The notes under the pieces are model-generated. The model worked only from the letters and a program-made list of their open reading frames with translations, did not search any database and was not told where the DNA came from. A stretch of 23,184 bases of DNA, taken from Anaerolineae bacterium (GTDB lineage: Bacteria; Chloroflexota; Anaerolineae; J102). Shown here piece by piece: positions 7,846 to 15,476 of this stretch. The DNA lies in the NCBI GenBank assembly GCA_027036755.1, contig JALWDV010000727.1, forward strand, positions 1-23,184. The letters run 5' to 3'. The translations under genes and the position numbers were made by a program. Position 1 is the stretch's first letter; each line of letters begins with the position of its first letter.

Positions 7846-7990
7846 GTAACTGCTCAGGTAGCCTGATTCGACCTTAAAAATGTATTGCCACGAAGGCTCG
7901 AAGGAAGGAAGACACGAAGAAAATCCTTATTTCTCACCCTTCGTGTCGTCGTGTCTTCGTGGTTTTTGGCCTTGCTACGTTAGCAGTTAC
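7846..7990. mobile_element. MITE copy 2 (145 bp, GTAACTGC termini, 8-bp TSD GGATATTG)
   Basis: The left end GTAACTGCTCAGGTAGC matches the reverse complement of the right end, GTAACTGCTAACGTAGC, at 15 of 17 positions. The 8-bp direct repeats GGATATTG at 7838-7845 and 7991-7998 are identical. The interior is a long imperfect hairpin, CCACGAAGGCTCGAAG against CTTCGTGTCTTCGTGG, of the CACGAAG repeat type common in environmental genomes. No ORF is carried. Confidence 0.92.
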
Positions 7991-7998
7991 GGATATTG

Positions 7999-8344
7999 CA
8001 CTAACATTATCCGCGATTTGTTCACTTTTGTCAATATGGGGGAATTTTTAACAAACTCACAAAAATACACAAAAAACTTTATAACCTCTTGTAATTTACA
8101 ACAGGAATAAACATTCACAAATTGAATGCCGCCGACAAAATTTATCTTTTACAAACCAACTTTAACTTACGCTCTTGGCGACATTGCTCGAGAATTATTT
8201 GGATGCGTCGATATATTTTCGATACAGTGTTTGAATTATAGCAGATTTACTGATGATTTCCGCCAAAATTTGCCGCTTTTGGCAAAAATCATGGTGAATG
8301 ACGCCAATTGATTTGGGTGCGTCCCAAATGAGTTGGAAAGTTAA
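7999..8344. other. AT-rich non-coding stretch between two MITEs
   Basis: About 350 bp are distinctly AT-rich compared with the rest of the window. They contain poly-A/T tracts and a small palindrome, TTGCCGCTTTTGGCAA, near 8270. The only frame, 61 codons at 8126-8311, has no ribosome binding site and low-complexity content, so I do not call it a gene. It may hold the original promoter region of the minus-strand gene at 7526-7801. Confidence 0.5.
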
Positions 8345-8352
8345 AATAATCC

Positions 8353-8505
8353 GTAACTGCTAACGCACCCCGGTTAATAAACCACAAAGGGCACAAAGGC
8401 ACTAAGAACACGAAGAAAAAATGTATAAATTTTCCTTTGCGCCTTTGTGTCTTAGTGCTCTTAGTGGTTTTCGGGTGACAGACCGGTGACGACCTTAGTA
8501 GTTAC
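8353..8505. mobile_element. MITE copy 3 (153 bp, GTAACTGC termini, 8-bp TSD AATAATCC)
   Basis: The left end GTAACTGCTAACG matches the reverse complement of the right end, GTAACTACTAAGG, at 11 of 13 positions. The 8-bp direct repeats AATAATCC at 8345-8352 and 8506-8513 are identical. The interior is a long hairpin built from CACAAAGGGCACAAAGGCAC and CTTTGCGCCTTTGTGTC. The target is the left edge of a compound hairpin repeat. The other copy of that repeat (18405-18583, inverted) carries a single uninterrupted AATAATCC at 18576-18583, which is an empty site. Confidence 0.93.
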
Positions 8506-8689
8506 AATAATCCATTCATTAACGGGGCGCTTCGCGCCCGCGGCCAACGCCGGGGGATAAAGTCCCCCGGCTAGAAACAGCGCCCCTGCGGGGCTAGCCG
8601 GATTTATCCGGCGCTGTTTTGTAGCCCGGCGACTTCATCGCCGGGCGGACATGGCACACGCTTCAACCGAAAAAGGACACACCCAATTG
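8506..8689 (+). repeat. Compound hairpin repeat block, copy 1
   Basis: A series of hairpins runs in order: GGGGCGC/GCGCCC, GCCGGGGGAT/GTCCCCCGGC, AACAGCGCC paired with GGCGCTGTT around CCGGATTTATCCGG, then AGCCCGGCGA/TCGCCGGGC. A shared tail, ACGCTTCAACCGAAAAAGG, ends near CACCCAATT. The same order of modules occurs inverted at 18405-18583, and a variant occurs at 19813-20037. It lies downstream of the minus-strand phosphohexomutase and may help end its transcript. Confidence 0.85.
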
Positions 8690-8738
8690 ATTTCATCTGT
8701 ACTGCCTGGATTGCATACACCACCGCCTTCGAGCTGAA

Positions 8739-10181
8739 TTATCGAGCCATGGCCGCCTGGGCGTTTTGCGCCAGACGCCCGCCTTCCTCCAGCAGTCGCT
8801 GCACCGCGTCGGGCGTGTGGGCTTCGGCGTAAACGCGCAGCACGGGCTCGGTGCCCGAGGGCCGGATCAGCAGCCAACTGCCATCCTCCAGCAGATATTT
8901 GACGCCGTCTCGAGTGTTGAGCCGGGCGACGCGCTTGCCTGCAAGGGTGCCAGGAGCCGCATCGGTGAGGCGCCGAACCAGATCGGGCTTGGAAAAGGGT
9001 CTGGTTTTGTAATCGTGGCGGGCGTAGGCGAAACGCCCGATGCGATCCATCAGGCGATTCATCAGGGCGTCTATGTCGCCGCCCTGTTTGGCCACCAGCT
9101 CAGCCAGCAGCAATCCCATCAGCACGCCGTCGCCCTCGGGAATGTGCCCCTTGATGGAGATGCCGCCCGATTCCTCTCCGCCAATGAGAACATCCCGGGT
9201 GAGCATGAGATCGGAGATGTGGTTGAATCCCACGGGCGTTTCGATGACCTCCAGCCCGTTTTCTTCCGCCAGTAGGTTGAGCATTTGCGTGGTGCTGACG
9301 GTCTTGACCACCACGCCTCGTTCTCCTTTTCGCAAGAAATAATCCAGGGTCAGCGTCATGATGCGGTGCGGATCGACGAAGTCGCCCATTGGGCCCATGG
9401 CCCCGATGCGATCTGCATCGCCATCGGTGGCCAGCCCCAACATCAGGTCGCTCTCCTTCATCAGTTGGCTCAGGGCTGTCAAATGCCTGGCGATGGGTTC
9501 GGGATGCAAGCCGCCAAAGCCTGGATTGAGCTCGTGGTGCAGGGTGACAGGCTCGACGCCCGCTTCTCGCAAAAGACGATCGGTGTAGCCCATGCCCGCG
9601 CCATACATGGCGTCCACCGCGATGGCCAATGACGCGTTGGCGATGGCTTCGAGATCGACGAGCGAGCGGATGTGCCGGGCGTAGTCGGGATAAGGATCGA
9701 AATATGCGATCATCCCCTGACGCAAGCCCGTCTCCAGCGGCATCTCGCGAGGCTGCTTTCCCGTCCGGAGATTGGCCAGCAGCGTTTTCTCCACCTGCTG
9801 GCTGGCTGCGGGGCTGGCCGAGCCGCCATAAGCCGCCTTGAGCTTGAGGCCATTGTAGCGAGGCGGGTTGTGGCTGGCGGTGATCATCACGCCGCCCGCG
9901 GCCTGCTGATTCACAATGGCGTAAGAGACGGCGGGCGTGGCGGCAAAACCTTCGGTCAGCAGTACGCGAATGCCGTTGGCGGCCAACACGCCCGCCACGG
10001 TCTTTGCATAGCGGTCGGAAAGAAAACGCGTGTCATATCCCACCACAAAAGTCGTCTCGGAACCGTTTTGCTCCGCCCGAACCATATCGGCGATGGCCTG
10101 GGCCGCCAGCCGCACGTTTTCGAAAGTGAACGCGTCGCTGATGACCGCGCGCCAGCCATCGGTGCCAAATTTGATACTCAT
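8739..10181 (-). CDS. Phosphoglucomutase/phosphomannomutase family protein
   Basis: The ATG at 10181 has GGAGGAG 9 nt upstream. The 480-residue product has the four hallmark loops of the alpha-D-phosphohexomutase superfamily. These are the phosphoserine loop TASHNPP (S103), the metal loop TDGDADR (D253, D255, D257), the sugar-recognition loop GGEESGG (334-340) and the phosphate-binding loop RPSGTEP (440-446). It interconverts hexose-6-phosphate and hexose-1-phosphate in the cytoplasm, feeding nucleotide-sugar synthesis. All key residues are present and the length is near the family norm. Glucose versus mannose preference cannot be decided from sequence here. It is transcribed alone; the next gene upstream is separated by a palindromic element. 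Confidence 0.93.
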   Translation of the reverse strand: MSIKFGTDGWRAVISDAFTFENVRLAAQAIADMVRAEQNGSETTFVVGYDTRFLSDRYAKTVAGVLAANGIRVLLTEGFAATPAVSYAIVNQQAAGGVMITASHNPPRYNGLKLKAAYGGSASPAASQQVEKTLLANLRTGKQPREMPLETGLRQGMIAYFDPYPDYARHIRSLVDLEAIANASLAIAVDAMYGAGMGYTDRLLREAGVEPVTLHHELNPGFGGLHPEPIARHLTALSQLMKESDLMLGLATDGDADRIGAMGPMGDFVDPHRIMTLTLDYFLRKGERGVVVKTVSTTQMLNLLAEENGLEVIETPVGFNHISDLMLTRDVLIGGEESGGISIKGHIPEGDGVLMGLLLAELVAKQGGDIDALMNRLMDRIGRFAYARHDYKTRPFSKPDLVRRLTDAAPGTLAGKRVARLNTRDGVKYLLEDGSWLLIRPSGTEPVLRVYAEAHTPDAVQRLLEEGGRLAQNAQAAMAR

Positions 10182-10241
10182 TGCAATATCTCCTCCTGTT
10201 GCAGAGAATTTCCGTTACGGTTTACGCCATCACATCACTTG

Positions 10242-10387
10242 AGACCACTACAAAAAGATCATTTCACCACGGAGACACGGAGGTCACGGAGAAAACAATG
10301 ATAGTACGCGGAGAAAAACATCTCCAAATCTTACTTTTTTCCCTCCGTGCACTCTGCGCCTCCGTGTTGAAGTTTCTTCTGTAGAGC
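10242..10387. mobile_element. Second MITE-like hairpin element (CACGGAG type) with 9-bp direct repeats
   Basis: The interior is an imperfect long hairpin, CACCACGGAGACACGGAGG against CCTCCGTGCACTCTGCGCC plus CTCCGTGTTG. Near the ends, CTACAAAAAGA and the reverse complement of the right side, CTACAGAAGA, form related short inverted repeats. CATCACTTG occurs on both sides (10233-10241 and 10388-10396), a candidate target duplication. The terminal repeats are offset by about 3 bp from these edges, so the boundaries are approximate. It lies between two minus-strand genes. Confidence 0.6.
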
Positions 10388-10403
10388 CATCACTTGCATC
10401 CCG

Positions 10404-12116
10404 TCAAATCACGGGATTGATCCAGGGATGGTAGTCTTCGAGAATAGAGCCGCCAATGAACTCGCGCAAGATGGAATCGGATGGCACATGATCGGGCTCC
10501 GCGGGCAAAAACCAGCGCAGCAGCGAAAGCAGACGCTTGGCCTCGATCCATTCATGCGTATCGGGTTCGATCTGGCGCAACAGCGGCAGCACCATGGGTT
10601 GCAGCACCGAAAGCTCGTAGGGCAACGCCGAGTTGAACATGATGTCGGCTCTATCCTGGAAGGGGAAAATCCATTTACGCTCGCCGCGCCGCACGCTCTC
10701 CCAGCGGGCGATGGTGTCCGCGGCCGAGTAGCCCCGGCTGCGGGCGTCGCGCACGATGCGCCGGATGAGGCGCACGTCGGTGGTGGAGATGCGATTGTAG
10801 CGGTCGAGATTCAATTGCGCCAGATCGCTGACGTAAATGCGAAAACAGGCGTTTGGATCCACCTGGGGCAACAACTCGGGATTCAGCGCGTGGATGCCCT
10901 CGATGACCAGGACATGCTGGGACGAAATGCGCACCTTCAGGCCCGGGCGACGTTCCCCGGTGGTGAAATCGAATTCAGGAAGAGTCACTTCTTCGCCAGC
11001 TATGAGCTGGTTGATCTGCTGGTTGAGATAAGCGATGTCCACCGCATACAGCGATTCAAAGTCATAATCGCCATTTTCGTCCCGCGGCGTATGCGCCCGG
11101 TCGACGAAGTAGTTATCGACGCTGATGGGTAAGGGGCGCAGCCCCACCGCCAGCAAGCGCACGGCCAGTCGCCGGGCGAAAGTGGTCTTGCCCGAAGAGG
11201 ATGGTCCCGCGATGAGGATCACGCGCACCCGATCGCGCCGCTGTTCGATTTGATCTGCGATATCGCTGATATGCTGTTCGTGCATCGATTCCGAAACCAA
11301 AATGGCCTCGGTTAGCTGGCCTGATTGTATGATCTCGTTCAATCCCGCCACATTGCGAATGCCCAAACGCCACAGCCACTCGCTGTATTGGCTGAACACC
11401 TGAAAGAGAGGGGTTGGCGCCGTGTAGGGCTGAATGGTGGTGGGGTCATCTTGATGAGGAAAGCGAAGCAAAAATCCGCCGTCCGCGGGCTCGATGGCGA
11501 AATAGCGCAAATAGCCGGTGCTGGGAGCCATGTAGCCGTGGAAATAATCCTGCGTCTCCAGCAATTTATAGATGATGAGATCGGGCTTGTAACGCTGCTT
11601 GAGCAAGCTCAACTTCTCTTCGTCCCCGGCTTCTTCGAAGATGCGCACCGCTTCATCAAGACTGACGCGTTTGCGTTCGATGGGCAGATTCGCTTCCACC
11701 ATCTCCCGCATGCGCTGTTCCAGGCGCTGCAACTCCGCATCCGTGAATGGCTCGCGCCCTTCGATGCGGCAATAGTAGCCGCCATTGACCACCGAATGCT
11801 CGACATACACCCGGGCGTCAGGGAAACAGCGATTGGCCACAGCGATCATCATAAACGTGAGCGAGCGGCGGTAAATGCGAGCGCCGTCGGGCGTATTCAG
11901 CCGGATAAGGCTGGCGACGCCGTCGCGCAGGACGCGGCGGGCCAATTCCGTCAGTTTGTTATCCACGATAGCCGCGATGGCGGCAGGCTCGCCATCATCT
12001 TTGGTCGCAGCCAATACAAAATCCTCCATCGGCGCGCCAATGGGCCCGGAGAAAACCCGGTTGTCTTCAAAGGTGATGCGCGCATCCTTGCGCGGTTCTG
12101 AAAGTTGTACGCTCAT
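10404..12116 (-). CDS. Uridine kinase-like P-loop kinase with ThrRS-like N-terminal domains
   Basis: The product is 570 residues. The N-terminal ~80 residues resemble a TGS-type segment. Residues about 85-215 resemble the second additional domain of threonyl-tRNA synthetase, with HSVVNGGYYCRIEG. A C-terminal phosphoribulokinase/uridine kinase domain has Walker A GPSSSGKTT (304-312), then VDNYFVDRAHTPRDENGDYD and a central VIEGIHALNPEL strand. Such fusions are known in several bacteria and annotated as uridine or nucleoside kinases; the substrate is not certain. The start at 12116 lacks a strong Shine-Dalgarno (only GGGA nearby). The region upstream to the MITE at 12339 shows nothing else coding. 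It would phosphorylate nucleosides (pyrimidine salvage) if family function holds. Confidence 0.88.
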   Translation of the reverse strand: MSVQLSEPRKDARITFEDNRVFSGPIGAPMEDFVLAATKDDGEPAAIAAIVDNKLTELARRVLRDGVASLIRLNTPDGARIYRRSLTFMMIAVANRCFPDARVYVEHSVVNGGYYCRIEGREPFTDAELQRLEQRMREMVEANLPIERKRVSLDEAVRIFEEAGDEEKLSLLKQRYKPDLIIYKLLETQDYFHGYMAPSTGYLRYFAIEPADGGFLLRFPHQDDPTTIQPYTAPTPLFQVFSQYSEWLWRLGIRNVAGLNEIIQSGQLTEAILVSESMHEQHISDIADQIEQRRDRVRVILIAGPSSSGKTTFARRLAVRLLAVGLRPLPISVDNYFVDRAHTPRDENGDYDFESLYAVDIAYLNQQINQLIAGEEVTLPEFDFTTGERRPGLKVRISSQHVLVIEGIHALNPELLPQVDPNACFRIYVSDLAQLNLDRYNRISTTDVRLIRRIVRDARSRGYSAADTIARWESVRRGERKWIFPFQDRADIMFNSALPYELSVLQPMVLPLLRQIEPDTHEWIEAKRLLSLLRWFLPAEPDHVPSDSILREFIGGSILEDYHPWINPVI

Positions 12117-12338
12117 GCAAAATTCCCAATGGTTGTAGAATTGCTTCCCTGAAAAAGTCTCGCAGAGGGAACGTTGATCTTATCGATGCCTCTCGCCTCT
12201 CTGGGGGATATGTTCTCTTTTTCGGAAGACAAAATTGAACTTTGTAATCATACGTCATTCGCCGCCCGAGCGCAACCTCCGCGTTTCGGTTCTAAAGTGT
12301 GTGGTGAATGATGTCAGAAGATGAATTTGACAAAAAAG
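12117..12338. other. Intergenic region upstream of the minus-strand kinase gene
   Basis: There is no credible coding frame or clear repeat. It presumably contains the minus-strand promoter, but no convincing -35/-10 pair was seen. It ends at the left target duplication of MITE copy 4. Confidence 0.5.
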
Positions 12339-12513
12339 GTAACTGCAAAGGTCGTTTTCGCTTGAACTAACCTGACAGGTTCCTTTGGCAACGATATCAG
12401 CACCTTGCACGCTTCGTTGCTGGCTGAAAACCTCACACCCTGCCGCCAAGGTTACGAGAACCTGTCAGGTTTGAGTGAAAAAAGACAACCAACTGGCATA
12501 CCTTAGCAGTTAC
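12339..12513. mobile_element. MITE copy 4 (175 bp, GTAACTGC termini, 8-bp TSD CAAAAAAG)
   Basis: The left end GTAACTGCAAAGGT matches the reverse complement of the right end, GTAACTGCTAAGGT, at 13 of 14 positions. The 8-bp direct repeats CAAAAAAG at 12331-12338 and 12514-12521 are identical. The interior carries a perfect 14-bp inverted repeat, AACCTGACAGGTTC (12369-12382) against GAACCTGTCAGGTT (12458-12471), extended imperfectly on both sides. No ORF is carried. Confidence 0.92.
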
Positions 12514-12878
12514 CAAAAAAGAGCTCAACGGCCATTGTATAGATGCCAAAACCACACAAAAAGGCCGAGGAGCTTATGAACATTATAGAATGAGGCAAGA
12601 AATTTATCCAATCGCTATGAGATCTCGCCAATCGCCCCCTGTGGGATTGGCGAAAATGTCCCCAATGCGGGAGGATGGAGAGGAATCGCCGGGGGACGCA
12701 TACGAGAAATCCCTGGTTTTTGAATGGGAGAAGGAGTGCAGCGACTGCGAAGTGACGCACCAAACTGGTTGTCAATTAGCCGGGAGATCTAAATCGGTAA
12801 CTTTTTGGGGATTCGTTGGTCATACTTATTGAAAGCGTTCGTCTCTCTATCGACTTTCCCCTGAATACGGTTACGGTT
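12514..12878. other. Intergenic region upstream of the ECF sigma factor, with a hairpin
   Basis: It contains a perfect 9-bp inverted repeat, TCGCCAATC (12625-12633) and GATTGGCGA (12645-12653), with an 11-nt spacer; no T-run follows, so it is not a terminator. A weaker pairing, GAGCTCAACGGCC with GGCCGAGGAGCTT, flanks 12521-12575. The 80-codon frame at 12590-12832 has no ribosome binding site and no recognisable content. The sigma promoter probably lies here, but no convincing motif was identified. Confidence 0.5.
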
Positions 12879-13424
12879 ATGACCGACGCCACAGTCCGCG
12901 CCCAGACAGAAGATGATGTTGAAACGGCGTTAGCAGATGAAGTCGCACATCTCTTCCAGCAACACCATCAAGGGAGCTTCGCATATCTCTTTCGCCTGTT
13001 AAACCATCGCGAAACCGCTCATGATCTCACCCAGGAGACATTCATCCGGGTGTTGCAGCATCGCCACGCCCTGGGCGAGATAAAAAACAAACGGGCGTGG
13101 ATTTATCGCATCGCCACCAACCTGGCGCGGAATGCCCACCGACGCCAATCGCTTTTGCGTTGGCTGCCCTGGCGTAGTGCAGGAGATGGTCGCTATGCTC
13201 AGACATGGGAGAGCTATCTGGTGGAGGAGCAATTGGATGTAGAGCGGGCGCTGGCTGCGCTTTCGCCCATCTATCGCGCCCCGCTTTTGCTCTATGTCCG
13301 CGATGGTTTCGACATCAGCGAAATCGCCAACATTCTTGGCATCTCTGAAGGAGCGGTCAGGACTCGCATTTCTCGGGCGAGGAAGAAACTTCATCATCTC
13401 TATCACTCTGGAGAAACAGCCTGA
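12879..13424 (+). CDS. ECF-type RNA polymerase sigma factor
   Basis: From ATG 12879 the protein has 181 residues. Region 2 covers about 24-90, with the core-binding motif AHDLTQETFIRV (47-58) and the -10 recognition stretch AWIYRIATNLARNAHRR. Region 4 covers about 119-173, with the helix-turn-helix DISEIANILGISEGAVRTRI. Neither region 1 nor region 3 is present, as expected for the extracytoplasmic-function class. A TTG at 12816 preceded by GGGG would add 21 residues; neither start has a good ribosome binding site, and I prefer ATG because the domain begins soon after it. The stop overlaps the start of the anti-sigma gene (TGATG), so the pair is translationally coupled. Target promoters are unknown. 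Confidence 0.92.
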   Translation: MTDATVRAQTEDDVETALADEVAHLFQQHHQGSFAYLFRLLNHRETAHDLTQETFIRVLQHRHALGEIKNKRAWIYRIATNLARNAHRRQSLLRWLPWRSAGDGRYAQTWESYLVEEQLDVERALAALSPIYRAPLLLYVRDGFDISEIANILGISEGAVRTRISRARKKLHHLYHSGETA

Positions 13425-15271
13425 TGAATCATAAAAAGATTCAGGATATGCTTGCCGTCTATGATGCGCTTTCCTCTGGCGAACGCTCTATGATTGACGC
13501 CCATATACGCACCTGTCCTGATTGCGCTCGATTGCTGGAGGCGTATCGACGCCAGGACGCCAGCATCCGATCTCTGTCTGATCCCCGGCCAAATCCCCAA
13601 TTCAGTTCCAGATTCGTTGTCCAAATACACGAATCTGTAAGCCATCCCTCAACGCCGCAAGATTTTTCCCTGGCGCCCTGGTTGCGTTTTGGAAAGGGCG
13701 TTATCGCCACAGGGGGCATCGTATTGGTGGTGGGATTCCTTGCGTTGCTGTTGGCATTGCGGGCTAACGTATCGAAGCCGATAAAAACAGGTGGCTCGTC
13801 CCAACCGCCACAGCGAGACGTTTCTTTTCAGTTCGATATGGCCAATTGTCGTCCCGGATTTTCCGGCTGGGACGACGAAAACGGGCTGATCATCAGGCTG
13901 TCTCGGGTGGCTGTGAGTTCGTCTGAGCGCACGCCTGGCCAGAGTTGGCTGGTCGAGGGACGTTACGAACTGCACAGCGGACGTTTTCGGGCTTTCGTCA
14001 CGCCACATTTCAGCGGGGAAGTCAGCTACGATCCACCGGGCGAGTTCTATCTACAGCCCCCGGGCGGTGATTTCAGCCAGCTTTTTCGACTGGCCTCCAT
14101 CGATGGCATCATCCATTCGGAAGACCTGATCTTGCAGATCGAGAATCAGGAGAACGGCCAGCGCTTGCAATGTCCCATTGATATCCAAGACGCCCGCCCC
14201 AAACAGCGCTATTTGGGCAAATGGGCGACATCTCAGAAACAGGAAGATGGACGCGGGGAAGGCGCTGCACCGCCCACGCCGTTGCAGGACTCCGCCTCGG
14301 CGCGCTCCTCTCTCTATATTGCCTGGGCGAAGAAGCACGCTCCAGGATTCGTGGAGTGGTTCGGGCGGAAAAGCTGGTTCCATCATCCCGACACCGTGCC
14401 CTGGGTAGGGCGGATGACGGCGGCGGGGAGTGTAACGCAGGGAATTGTCACCCTCGGATTTTTCGAGACTTACGCGGATGGCGTGGATGCCGTGAATCTG
14501 GTCTGGCATTCATCCACCACTCACGAGCCTTCGCCTGATGATTTCACTCCCCAATTGCGGGAAACGAGCCTCCTCCCGAATATGGATGCGCCTTTGCAGA
14601 AGGATGGAACCTGCATCATGGATGGCTGGTCATGCCAACGCTATCGGCAAGATTCGGCCTTTGCTCGTGGCGAAGATGCAATATGGATCATCTGGCGCGA
14701 TGAAAAAGCGGGCCTGGATTACGCCCTGATTCTCAGCGATAGGGCGCCCCAGGTGCAAGAGGCGTTCCTGCAATCATTCCACGCATCCAATCCCGCCCTG
14801 CTGGACGCCAGCGCTCTCGATGTATCATCCTGGAATTCCTCCAGAACCTGGCTTCCCCCCTGGCTGCTGGATGGATTGGAAGAGATGCGTTTTGATTTTG
14901 ACATGGCCCGTTGTGTGCATGATGCGGTTGGATGGAATGACGCCAACATGCCTGAATTGAACCTGACTACGGTTAAAGCTTCCCCGGAAGGTGATCAGTG
15001 GTTTGTTCAGGGCGTTTACACGCTCACCACAGAAGCGAGCGCTCTCAGCATAAACATCGTAACCGGAAATGAAGGGCCGCCGGATTACATGATTTTCGGT
15101 TCTCCATTTTTGGCTCCGCAAAAGCACACATTTCAGTTTTATGAATATCTGCCAGGCGTGTTAGGCGCGGCGCTTCCTCAACATCTGCGATTACATCTTT
15201 ACGACAATTCCAATCCTGACTATAGCCTCTACTGCCCTATCCTGATTCTCGATTCTCCTGCGTCGAAATAA
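13424..15271 (+). CDS. Membrane anti-sigma factor with zinc-finger head and duplicated extracytoplasmic domain
   Basis: The 615-residue product begins with a zinc-binding anti-sigma motif, H27-x3-C31-x2-C34 (AHIRTCPDC), which normally holds an ECF sigma factor inactive in the cytoplasm. One transmembrane helix spans about 92-112. Outside are two related domains at about 132-262 and 486-615. Each starts FxFDMAxC, contains a W-x-V-x-G-x-Y strand, and ends in a CPIxIxD-type strand (CPIDIQD, CPILILD), suggesting a disulfide per domain. A third, unrelated segment (about 275-475) lies between them. GGAG precedes the start and the gene overlaps the sigma stop by 1 nt. The large ectodomain probably senses an envelope or extracellular signal; its ligand is unknown and I do not recognise the domain. 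Confidence 0.85.
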   Translation: MNHKKIQDMLAVYDALSSGERSMIDAHIRTCPDCARLLEAYRRQDASIRSLSDPRPNPQFSSRFVVQIHESVSHPSTPQDFSLAPWLRFGKGVIATGGIVLVVGFLALLLALRANVSKPIKTGGSSQPPQRDVSFQFDMANCRPGFSGWDDENGLIIRLSRVAVSSSERTPGQSWLVEGRYELHSGRFRAFVTPHFSGEVSYDPPGEFYLQPPGGDFSQLFRLASIDGIIHSEDLILQIENQENGQRLQCPIDIQDARPKQRYLGKWATSQKQEDGRGEGAAPPTPLQDSASARSSLYIAWAKKHAPGFVEWFGRKSWFHHPDTVPWVGRMTAAGSVTQGIVTLGFFETYADGVDAVNLVWHSSTTHEPSPDDFTPQLRETSLLPNMDAPLQKDGTCIMDGWSCQRYRQDSAFARGEDAIWIIWRDEKAGLDYALILSDRAPQVQEAFLQSFHASNPALLDASALDVSSWNSSRTWLPPWLLDGLEEMRFDFDMARCVHDAVGWNDANMPELNLTTVKASPEGDQWFVQGVYTLTTEASALSINIVTGNEGPPDYMIFGSPFLAPQKHTFQFYEYLPGVLGAALPQHLRLHLYDNSNPDYSLYCPILILDSPASK

Positions 15272-15476
15272 GCCGTCGCAAAGGGCTCCTGGTTCGTAAA
15301 CAATCACGGATTCTTTCCGATCACCGTCGCAAAACCGTCGATCAAGCGTGTTGGAAGCGTCAAGCGCCTCTTTACAATTGCTGGTATGCTATGCTTACTG
15401 GGCGATGGGCGGTCGCCTTTGATCCCTCATCGCCTATGTCCATTGAAAACGCTATGCCGGTTATTGGAGGTTATTC

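Noticed and set aside
8126..8311. 61-codon ORF in the AT-rich island
   Set aside because: No ribosome site; composition looks like random AT-rich DNA.
7860..8480. CRISPR array suggested by repeated CACGAAG/CACAAAG units
   Set aside because: The units are arms of two hairpins inside MITEs, not regularly spaced direct repeats with unique spacers.
10399..10416. TCCCGTCAAATCACGGGA hairpin at the end of the kinase gene as a terminator
   Set aside because: The stem is six pairs, overlaps the stop codon and has no T-run on the minus strand.
12797..12806. GGTAACTTTTT as a MITE remnant
   Set aside because: Only six bases match the terminal repeat and no second end or duplication is present.
12590..12832. 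80-codon plus-strand ORF upstream of the sigma factor
   Set aside because: No ribosome site, no recognisable content, and it overlaps the likely regulatory region.
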